NCBI GenBank assembly: GCA_049194865.1
Contig: JBLZWL010000016.1
Span: forward strand, 62,001-126,000
Length of the DNA: 64,000 nucleotides
Direction of reading: 5' to 3'
DNA from: Myxococcus terminator_A
GTDB lineage: Bacteria > Myxococcota > Myxococcia > Myxococcales > Myxococcaceae
The position numbers and the translations under genes were made by a program. Positions 43,941 to 49,746 of this stretch are shown here, one piece after another; within the stretch, counting starts at the first letter, position 1, and each line of letters opens with the position of its first letter. The notes beneath the pieces are model-generated. The model made no database searches, was not told the DNA's origin, and saw only the letters and a program-made list of their open reading frames with translations.

Positions 43941-44437
43941 GCGGTGCGTCCTTTCGATGCCTTGGGGGTGCGGGACGAGGGGCGGGCCGCGCGTGAGGCG
44001 CGCCACCGCTCGGCGATGCCGGCCATTTCGGCCAGGTAGAACTCACAGAAGTCCGCCGCCTCGCGCAGGTGCTGCTTGTGCGCGAGCTGCGGCGCGGAGA
44101 GGGCCTCCTGGCACACGCGGACGAACGCCTTGACGCTGTCCTCCGCGGTGCGGAGCCGGCTCTCCCAGCCGTTGTTGTTCACGACGTAGTAGTGCTGCCG
44201 GTCTCCGGGGATGCTGGCCGGCTCCACCAGTCCCATCGCCATGCTGGCGCGGATGTTGGTGGACACGGAGGCCGCGCTCACCTTGAGCACGCGGGCAATC
44301 TGCTGGAGCGAGAGCGGTTGGTCCGTCAGCATCAGGAGCGCGTGGATGCGCCCGCCGATGCGCGTGCTGCCCTGCCGCTCGAAGTACAGCCCCATCGATT
44401 CGATGAAGCGCTGCTCCGCGGCGCCTGGCTCCTTCAT
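43937..44437 (-). CDS. GbsR/MarR-family transcriptional regulator, first gene of export operon
   Basis: 166 aa. Winged helix at about 25-95: RIGGRIHALLMLTDQPLSLQ, then IARVLKVSAASVSTNIRASM (recognition helix) and LVEPASIPGDRQHYYVV (wing), the pattern of GbsR-type MarR regulators. The C-terminal half is helical and Arg-rich. It heads the operon it probably controls; the 36-bp interrupted palindrome 82-117 bases upstream, covering the likely -35 box, is the obvious binding site (inference). ATG 44437, GGCC-rich leader without a strong Shine-Dalgarno. Confidence 0.88.
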   Translation of the reverse strand: MKEPGAAEQRFIESMGLYFERQGSTRIGGRIHALLMLTDQPLSLQQIARVLKVSAASVSTNIRASMAMGLVEPASIPGDRQHYYVVNNNGWESRLRTAEDSVKAFVRVCQEALSAPQLAHKQHLREAADFCEFYLAEMAGIAERWRASRAARPSSRTPKASKGRTA

Positions 44438-44508
44438 TCACGGCCTCCGTCCAACCCGAGGAGGCCGCGCGCGACAGACATCCGCGAAGGGCCAGGGTGG
44501 CGGCCCGG

Positions 44509-44554
44509 CATCTAGTTCGTTCAGACCATTCAGTCAATACTGAATGAAGTGAAC
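44509..44554 (-). promoter_or_regulatory. Export-operon promoter overlapped by a 36-bp interrupted palindrome
   Basis: The core CATTCAGTCAATACTGAATG (44527-44546) has perfect 8-bp arms around CAAT; symmetric GTTCA (44519-44523) and TGAAC (44550-44554) extend it to 36 bp. On the minus strand TTGACT (44532-44537) and TAGATG (44509-44514) are 17 bases apart and fit a sigma-70 promoter, so a dimeric repressor on the palindrome would cover the -35 box. The likely binder is the GbsR/MarR protein encoded next. Confidence 0.75.
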
Positions 44555-44556
44555 GC

Positions 44557-44596
44557 GAGAAGGGCCCGAGGCCGTTCGAGGCCGCGGGCCCTTCTC
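44557..44596 (-). terminator. Hairpin after the OB-fold exported gene
   Basis: Perfect 12-bp arms GAGAAGGGCCCG (44557-44568) and CGGGCCCTTCTC (44585-44596), 48 bases past the stop of the gene at 44644-45273 and just before the export-operon promoter. Confidence 0.65.
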
Positions 44597-44643
44597 ATCC
44601 CCACCTGGGGGAGGCTGGTGCTTCACGGGTGCGGGCCGTGGGC

Positions 44644-45273
44644 TCAGTACGTATCGGGGGTGGTGCTCTTGTCCCCGGTGCCGGTGCCCATGTCCTTGCT
44701 CTTGTCCGTCCCCATGCCGGAGCCACCGGTGCCCGGGTCCTCCACCGGAGCGGGAGGCGTGTCCAGGGTGCTGTCGTTGATGGACGGATCCGGCTTCATG
44801 ACGTCCGTGCCCGCGCCGCCGGTGCCCGACAGCGAGATGCTCTTGGCCATGTTCTTCGTTTCCTTCACCTCGAAGCTGGCGCGGATCTCCTGGCCCTCCT
44901 TGAGGTCCTTGGCCTTCTTGAGCGTCGGGTCGGTGAAGGTGGTGCTCTTGTCGATGTCGAGCGTCACCACCGCGCCCTGCGCGTCCTGCACGAAGACCTT
45001 GCTGCTCTCGGCCTTCACCACCTTGCCGCTCAGCTCCTTCTGGCCCATGGCGTTGGTGCCCATGGTGGGGCTGGTGCCCATGGTGTTGCCGGAGCCGCCC
45101 ATGGAGCTGTCCTGTGGCATGGAGCCGTCCTGCGTGCTCCCCGTCGTACCTGACGTGCCCGAACCGCCCTGGGCCGGGATGTCCTGCTGCGGCTTCATCG
45201 TGTCGTCGCTCGCGAGGGCCGCGCCGGAACCCATCAGCGCCATCGCCGTGAAAACCCCAATCAGCTTCTTCAT
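44644..45273 (-). CDS. Exported protein with DUF5666-like beta domain
   Basis: 209 aa from ATG 45273, with GGAG about 8 bases upstream. Signal peptide (LIGVFTAMALMGSGAALA), a Gly/Ser/Thr/Met-rich stretch to about 80, then a small beta domain (LSGKVVKAESSKVFVQDAQG, DLKEGQEIRASFEVKE) like DUF5666/OB-type periplasmic domains, and a low-complexity tail (GGSGMGTDKSKDMGTGTG). No enzyme activity suggested. The GGSGT-like composition resembles the unrelated gene at 35794-37200. Single-gene unit. Confidence 0.75.
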   Translation of the reverse strand: MKKLIGVFTAMALMGSGAALASDDTMKPQQDIPAQGGSGTSGTTGSTQDGSMPQDSSMGGSGNTMGTSPTMGTNAMGQKELSGKVVKAESSKVFVQDAQGAVVTLDIDKSTTFTDPTLKKAKDLKEGQEIRASFEVKETKNMAKSISLSGTGGAGTDVMKPDPSINDSTLDTPPAPVEDPGTGGSGMGTDKSKDMGTGTGDKSTTPDTY

Positions 45274-45548
45274 GGGAGAATCTCCTGTGTGAGTGCGACG
45301 GAGGGGTGTGCGTGGTGCGGCGTCCCTCCGCTGTTCCAAAAGCTAGGTGCGGTGGTGGAAGGAGACAGGGCTGGGGGGGCAAGGTTGGCGCGTGCCCGGT
45401 CCCTCCCCTGCCGGTGGGGCCAGGGCAGGGTGGACCCGAGGGCGGGGGCGCGTGCTGCTTGTGGCCGGGCGGGCTTTTCCCCTAGCGTCACATCGGCAAG
45501 CGTCCATCGGCCCTTCAGCCGCTGGCCCGACAGGAGACCCCCTCCGCG

Positions 45549-45830
45549 ATGCCCCCGTCCGCCAAGCCGTCCGCTTCCCCTCCGGCCCAGGAGCTTCCCG
45601 TGCCCTCGTACCCCGCAATCGAGTCGCTCCTCGAGGCGACCCCCGCAGAGGACGTCAGGGCGCTGTTCGATCCGCTGAAGGACAGCCTGGCTGCCCTCAA
45701 GGGCCCCAAGGTGGAGGTGGGCAAGAAGGCTCAGGCCGCGCTGACCCACGCCGAGCAGCTGCTGGAATTGCTGGTGGATACCCGCGAGCGGCTGATCGCC
45801 GAGACGAAGGGTTCCAAGGGCCGGAAATGA
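45549..45830 (+). CDS. Small helical protein at the left end of the secretion locus
   Basis: 93 aa, not recognised. ATG 45549 with AGGAG about 15 bases upstream. The first 18 residues are Pro/Ser/Ala-rich, the rest forms two or three helices (IESLLEATPAEDVRALFDPL, ALTHAEQLLELLVDTRERLI). No signal or membrane segment. It is encoded in the direction of the type III genes but has the sigma-28-like site between it and the next gene, so it may be a separate unit; membership of the locus is by position only. Confidence 0.6.
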   Translation: MPPSAKPSASPPAQELPVPSYPAIESLLEATPAEDVRALFDPLKDSLAALKGPKVEVGKKAQAALTHAEQLLELLVDTRERLIAETKGSKGRK

Positions 45831-45870
45831 CGGGGTTTTCCTGAACAGTCGCGGTTTTTCGCCAGGGGCA

Positions 45871-45900
45871 GGCAACTGGCGGAGGGCTGGGACGATAATC
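45871..45900 (+). promoter_or_regulatory. Sigma-28/FliA-like promoter, site 1
   Basis: GGCAACTG (45871-45878), 14 bases, CGATAATC (45893-45900), 62 bases before ATG 45963. It resembles the FliA/WhiG consensus (TAAAGTTT, 11 bases, GCCGATAA) in its -10 half and shares sequence and spacing with the sites before 63244 and 63624. Confidence 0.6.
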
Positions 45901-45962
45901 AGGGAAAGAGCACTGGATCATCCGGGAGCTCTGTCTACTTATCGCAGCGCCTGGAGGATGAA

Positions 45963-46526
45963 ATGGCGAAGATCGACAACATGATGGGTCCCGGCGTCCG
46001 GCTCTCGACCAACGTCACGACGGCGCGGCAGACCCCGCAGACGGGCTTCGGCGCGCGTCTGCAGAACGGCCTGAACAGCGCGGCGGGCGCGGTGGGCACG
46101 GGCGTCGGCGCGGTCGCTGGCATGATTCCGGGCGGGCAGATTGTGTCCGCGGCGGTCTCCTCGGTTCACACCCTGTCCAACAACTCGGGCTCCGGCAGCG
46201 CGCCCTACGCGGGCGTGATGAGCACCGCGGTGGGCATGGGCGGCGGCGCGGCCCCGTCGATGGGTGGCGGCGTCGCGGCCGGCATCAGCGGCGTGGCGGG
46301 CGGCGTCGGTGGTGGCGTGGCGGGTCCCGGTACGGGCGCGCTCGGCACCAGCACGTCGGACACCGTCGGCGGCAATTTCTCGCTGAACCAGATGGCGGCG
46401 GAGAACTCCAAGCTGCTGAACCTGCAGGCGGCCATTCAGCAGGAGTCGCAGACCTTCACGGCCATTTCCAACGTGATGAAGTCGCGGCACGATTGCATCA
46501 AGAACTCCATCAGCAACGTCCGCTAA
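45963..46526 (+). CDS. Putative secreted component with rod/needle-like C-terminal helix
   Basis: 187 aa, no classical signal peptide. The middle (about 75-130) is Gly/Ala/Val-rich with GGG blocks. The last 45 residues are a single amphipathic helix (QQESQTFTAISNVMKSRHD, ending NSISNVR), similar in length and pattern to C-terminal helices of type III rod, needle and filament subunits, and ending like the 71-aa protein at 63244. ATG 45963 with GGAGG about 6 bases upstream (45953-45957). A sigma-28-like promoter precedes it and a TPR chaperone-like gene follows, the usual partner arrangement for an export substrate. Identity as a substrate is inference. Confidence 0.65.
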   Translation: MAKIDNMMGPGVRLSTNVTTARQTPQTGFGARLQNGLNSAAGAVGTGVGAVAGMIPGGQIVSAAVSSVHTLSNNSGSGSAPYAGVMSTAVGMGGGAAPSMGGGVAAGISGVAGGVGGGVAGPGTGALGTSTSDTVGGNFSLNQMAAENSKLLNLQAAIQQESQTFTAISNVMKSRHDCIKNSISNVR

Positions 46527-46616
46527 GCCCTCGGGGCGTGGCGGGCGAGAGCACGGAGGGGAGGGAAGCGGCGCCGCTTCCCTCCAGGCCGGGCCAGGAA
46601 AGGAAGAGCGAAGTCC

Positions 46617-47051
46617 ATGGCGGAGAGCGTCTCGGAGATCTCGAACAGCCTGGTTCCCTTGGGGCGCCAGCAGGCCATGGTGTTGCTGGAGGCCGGCTAC
46701 CTGTGGCTGGACATGGGGCAGTTCGACAAGGCGAAGGAGATCTTCTCCGGCGCCGCGGCGCTGATGCCCAAGAGCGAGGTCCCGCAGCTCGGTCTGGGTG
46801 CGGTGGAGTTCGCGCAGGGCCGTCACGACAAGGCGCTGCAGGCCTACCGCTCCGCGCAGCGACTGGCGCCTCAGGCGTCCCTGCCGCGCGCGCACGTGGG
46901 CGAGGCGCTCCTGTTCCTCGGCAAGGTGCCGGAGGCCCTCAAGGAGCTGAAGGCCGCCGTCGACCTGGAGCCCGAGAGTGACGGGGCCCGACTGGCGCAG
47001 GCGCTCCTCCAGGCGAAGGAAGCGGGAGTCCTGCCTCCCGCGAAGAAGTAG
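46617..47051 (+). CDS. TPR protein, LcrH/SycD-like type III chaperone candidate
   Basis: 144 aa, cytosolic. Three tetratricopeptide repeats are visible: AGYLWLDMGQFDKAKEIFSG, LGAVEFAQGRHDKALQAY and VGEALLFLGKVPEALKELKA, each with the W/G/A/P spacing of TPRs. Length and layout equal the LcrH/SycD class II chaperones, which hold translocators or needle-family proteins before export. Its place just after the putative substrate gene 45963 supports that role. A second TPR gene of similar size is at 61908. Confidence 0.8.
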   Translation: MAESVSEISNSLVPLGRQQAMVLLEAGYLWLDMGQFDKAKEIFSGAAALMPKSEVPQLGLGAVEFAQGRHDKALQAYRSAQRLAPQASLPRAHVGEALLFLGKVPEALKELKAAVDLEPESDGARLAQALLQAKEAGVLPPAKK

Positions 47052-47073
47052 AGGCAGGAGGGGAGCTTCGCCC

Positions 47074-47469
47074 ATGGCTGTCGGTGGCGTTGGACGCGGT
47101 GGTGGCAAGGGGCGCGCCGGTGGCGCGAAGGGGGCGTCGTCCGCGGCGCCCACGGGTGGCACGGCTTTTGGCGCCAAGGTGGACAAGGCGGAGTCTCTTG
47201 TTGGCGTTTCGGGTCTGGTAGGCTCCAGCAACGTCCAGGGCCCCCAGGCCGCGGATCCGGTCGCCGCACAGGCGATGGCCATCGCCCGCGGATTGAAGAA
47301 CGGGGGCTTCAAGAGCAAGGAAGAGGCGACCCGGGCGTTGGTCGCCGAAGTCCTGAAGGAGAAGCTGCGCATGAAGTCCTCCTCCCTCACCACGAAGATC
47401 GCGGACGCACTGCAGGATGATCCGAGGCTGAACCAGGTTCTCGAGCGGCTGTGGTCCAAGGCCGAGTGA
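47074..47469 (+). CDS. Small protein of secretion locus, helical C-terminus
   Basis: 131 aa from ATG 47074, AGGAGGGG about 10 bases upstream. The first 50 residues are Gly/Ala/Lys-rich and disordered; residues about 60-131 are helical (AAQAMAIARGLKNGGFKSKE, TTKIADALQDDPRLNQVLER). Not recognised. It lies 22 bases after the TPR gene and 7 bases before the sigma factor gene, so in the same transcript. A regulator of the sigma factor is one possibility (position only). Confidence 0.7.
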   Translation: MAVGGVGRGGGKGRAGGAKGASSAAPTGGTAFGAKVDKAESLVGVSGLVGSSNVQGPQAADPVAAQAMAIARGLKNGGFKSKEEATRALVAEVLKEKLRMKSSSLTTKIADALQDDPRLNQVLERLWSKAE

Positions 47470-47476
47470 GCAGCGC

Positions 47477-48313
47477 TTGCCACTGGGCGAAGACAGGAAG
47501 GCCATTCTCACCAAGTACGGCCCCTACGTTCGGTCGCTCGCGGCGACCGTGCGCAAGCAGTTCAACGCCCAGCTCGAGCTGGATGAGCTCGTGGCGTACG
47601 GACAGATTGGACTGCTGGAGGCCGCTGAACGATTCGACCCGAAGGTGGGAGCCAATTTCCTCACCTTTGCCCACTACCGCATCAAGGGCGCCATCTTCGA
47701 CGGCTTGAGGAAGATGGGGGTGTTGAGGGGTTCTGACGCCCGCAACGCGTACGTGGGCGAGCGGGCGGCGGCGTATCTGGGCAATTTGTCGGACCGCGAG
47801 TCGGGCTCAAGCAACCGGGGCAGCTCATTTGACGATGATGTCAGTGACATCTCCGATGCTGTTCAGGGTCTGGCGATGGTGTTCGCCTCCAGTCTGGAGG
47901 GGGCCGACAACGGCGGGTACACCGACGAGTCGCTGCCGGTGGACGTCCGGCTGGAGCAGGAGCAGCTGAAGACGCGGGTGCGGGCGGCGATAGAGAAGCT
48001 CCCGGAGAAGGAGCGAAAGCTTCTTCAGGGGTACTACTTCCAGGGCAGGACGCTGGAAGAGGCGGGGTCGGAAATCGGGCAGTCGAAGAGCTGGGCGTCG
48101 CGGCTTCATGCGCGGGCCATCGACCGCCTCAAGGAACTCTTGAACGAGGAGGAGGAACTTCCCCCTACCTCGACGGATGCAAGGAGGCTGGCACATGGCG
48201 GGTCCGATGGCGGGCATCTCCGCGGCGCAGGTGGCGCAGCAAAAGCTGCAGGATCAGGGCGTCCAGCAGACGAACAAGGCGGGAGCGTCGAAGTTCGACG
48301 GAGTTCTCGCTGA
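47477..48313 (+). CDS. FliA/WhiG-type sigma factor with overlapping C-terminal tail
   Basis: 278 aa from TTG 47477, the only start in frame that keeps region 2. Region 2 at about 20-75: LELDELVAYGQIGLLEAAER, FDPKVGANFLTFAHYRIKGA, IFDGLRKM. Region 4 at about 170-225: AAIEKLPEKERKLLQGYYFQ and WASRLHARAIDRLKELL. Length, region 3 remnant and motif wording place it with FliA/WhiG group 3 sigma factors, normally devoted to late flagellar or sporulation genes. After NEEEELP the last 45 or so codons are Gly/Ala/Arg-rich and overlap the next gene by 119 bases in another frame. Likely targets are the three sigma-28-like sites in this locus (inference). Confidence 0.88.
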   Translation: MPLGEDRKAILTKYGPYVRSLAATVRKQFNAQLELDELVAYGQIGLLEAAERFDPKVGANFLTFAHYRIKGAIFDGLRKMGVLRGSDARNAYVGERAAAYLGNLSDRESGSSNRGSSFDDDVSDISDAVQGLAMVFASSLEGADNGGYTDESLPVDVRLEQEQLKTRVRAAIEKLPEKERKLLQGYYFQGRTLEEAGSEIGQSKSWASRLHARAIDRLKELLNEEEELPPTSTDARRLAHGGSDGGHLRGAGGAAKAAGSGRPADEQGGSVEVRRSSR

Positions 48314-48755
48314 CAAGTCGCAGGGCGCCGGTCAGGTGGACGCGGCCCAGGGCGTGAACAAGGCCCAGGCGGCTCAGGCGACCCAGAAGACGGACGCCGT
48401 GCGTCAGGTGGAGACCGTCAACAAGACGGAGAAGGCGGCCCTGAACAAGGTCAGCGCCACCGCCACCCAGCCTGTCTCCGCGAAGGCCGCGGAGCCTGTC
48501 GCCGCGAAGACGGAGACGGGCAAGACGGGCAAGGCCTCCGACATGATGTCGCAGGTGATTGGCGACCTGGAGAAGGGCCAGGGCAACCTGGAGAAGATCA
48601 TCTCCCAGGCCTCCAGCGGCAAGCAGTTCTCCAACGCCGAGCTGCTCTCGCTCCAGGCGTCGATGTACCAGTACACCCAGCAGTTGGACCTGACGAGCAA
48701 GGTGGTCGAGAAGGCCACCACCGGCCTCAAGGACGTCGTCAAGACGCAGGTCTGA
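48195..48755 (+). CDS. sctI: Type III secretion inner rod protein
   Basis: 186 aa. ATG 48195 has AAGGAGG 7 bases upstream, an ideal ribosome site inside the sigma gene. N-terminal two thirds are Ala/Gln/Thr-rich and flexible; the C-terminus LLSLQASMYQYTQQLDLTSK followed by VVEKATTGLKDVVKTQV is the conserved end of the EscI/YscI/HrpB inner rod family. SctI forms the inner rod or export-gate adaptor of the injectisome and is usually encoded right before sctJ, as here. It is a marker that the locus is a non-flagellar system. Confidence 0.86.
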   Translation: MAGPMAGISAAQVAQQKLQDQGVQQTNKAGASKFDGVLADKSQGAGQVDAAQGVNKAQAAQATQKTDAVRQVETVNKTEKAALNKVSATATQPVSAKAAEPVAAKTETGKTGKASDMMSQVIGDLEKGQGNLEKIISQASSGKQFSNAELLSLQASMYQYTQQLDLTSKVVEKATTGLKDVVKTQV

Positions 48756-48788
48756 TTTCCATCCACCGTCCTCGGTGGCGCTTGGTCG

Positions 48789-48823
48789 AAGGGCGGCCTC
48801 TCCGAGTTGGAGGGGGCGCCCTT
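48789..48823 (+). terminator. Hairpin after sctI
   Basis: AAGGGCGGCCTCTCC (48789-48803) and GGAGGGGGCGCCCTT (48809-48823) pair over 13 of 15 positions, followed by CCGCGTTTT. It may terminate or attenuate the transcript before sctJ, which starts 38 bases on. Confidence 0.6.
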
Positions 48824-48861
48824 CCGCGTTTTCCGAGGCCCAGGTAAGCTCACGCCCGCCC

Positions 48862-49674
48862 ATGATTCGCCGACCGCATGCGTTCGCCGCCCCGCTCCTC
48901 GCCCTCGTGCTCGTGACGGGATGTCACATCGAGCTGCAGCATGAGCTGAGTGAAGCGGACGCCAACGAAATCTACGTCCTGCTCAGCAAGAACGGCATCA
49001 ACGCGAAGAAGGAGAAGGAGGAAGGCGGCAACGAGGTCCGGTTCATGATCACCGTGCCCAAGACGGACGCCGCCGAGGCCGCGGAGTTGCTCAAGCTCAA
49101 CTCGCTGCCCAGGCCCGTGGAGAAGGGGCTATCGCACTTCGCCAAGGGCAGCATGGTGCCCACCGCCACCGAGGAGCGCGCCATGCTCCTCAAGGCCATG
49201 GCGGGCGAGGTCTCCAACGCGCTCAATCAGATTGACGGCGTGCTGGAGGCGCGCGCCATCGTCAGCGTGCCGGAGAACAACGACCTGACGCAGCCGGAGA
49301 ACAAGCCGATGCCGTCCGCGTCGGTGTTCATCAAGTACCGCATCGTCGAGGGCGGCAAGGCGCCCATCGAGATCGCCGCCGTGAAGGCCTTCGTGGCCAC
49401 GGCCGTGCCGGAGATGCGGCCGGAGGCGGTGACGGTGCTGATGACGGCGGCGCAGGGCCCCAAGGCGGAGAAGACGGACGAGAACCGGCAGCAGGACGTG
49501 CTGGGTCTGCGGATGACGGCCTCCAGCGCCAGCCAGTTCAAGATCATGCTGGTGGGCGCGTTCGTGCTCATCCTGGCGATGATGGGCCTGACGGGTTGGT
49601 CGTTCATGCGCGCCCCCGGTGGTGCTCCCGCGGCGCGTGGCACCCGTCCCCGCGTTCGTCCGCCCGAGGCCTGA
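48862..49674 (+). CDS. sctJ: Type III secretion inner-membrane ring lipoprotein
   Basis: 270 aa from ATG 48862. Lipobox VTGC (Cys 21), then ELQHELSEADANEIYVLLSK and KNGINAKK, the conserved start of the YscJ/PrgK/FliF ring-building motif, and SVPENNDLTQPE and SVFIKYR further on. One C-terminal TM helix (FKIMLVGAFVLILAMMGLTG) and a short basic tail. The length and lipid anchor are those of SctJ; the flagellar counterpart FliF is about 550 aa with two TM helices and no lipid. Strong evidence for an injectisome-type basal body. Confidence 0.94.
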   Translation: MIRRPHAFAAPLLALVLVTGCHIELQHELSEADANEIYVLLSKNGINAKKEKEEGGNEVRFMITVPKTDAAEAAELLKLNSLPRPVEKGLSHFAKGSMVPTATEERAMLLKAMAGEVSNALNQIDGVLEARAIVSVPENNDLTQPENKPMPSASVFIKYRIVEGGKAPIEIAAVKAFVATAVPEMRPEAVTVLMTAAQGPKAEKTDENRQQDVLGLRMTASSASQFKIMLVGAFVLILAMMGLTGWSFMRAPGGAPAARGTRPRVRPPEA

Positions 49675-49681
49675 CGCCTTC

Positions 49682-49702
49682 GCGCCCCTCCCGGTGGGGC
49701 GC
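49682..49702 (+). terminator. Weak hairpin after sctJ
   Basis: GCGCCCC / GGGGCGC 7-bp arms with a 7-base loop followed by CTTCTTTCTC. Possibly a partial terminator or processing site before the FliG-like gene. Confidence 0.45.
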
Positions 49703-49746
49703 CTTCTTTCTCCCAGCGGGCGTCGGTGGGGCCCGCGAGGTGACGT

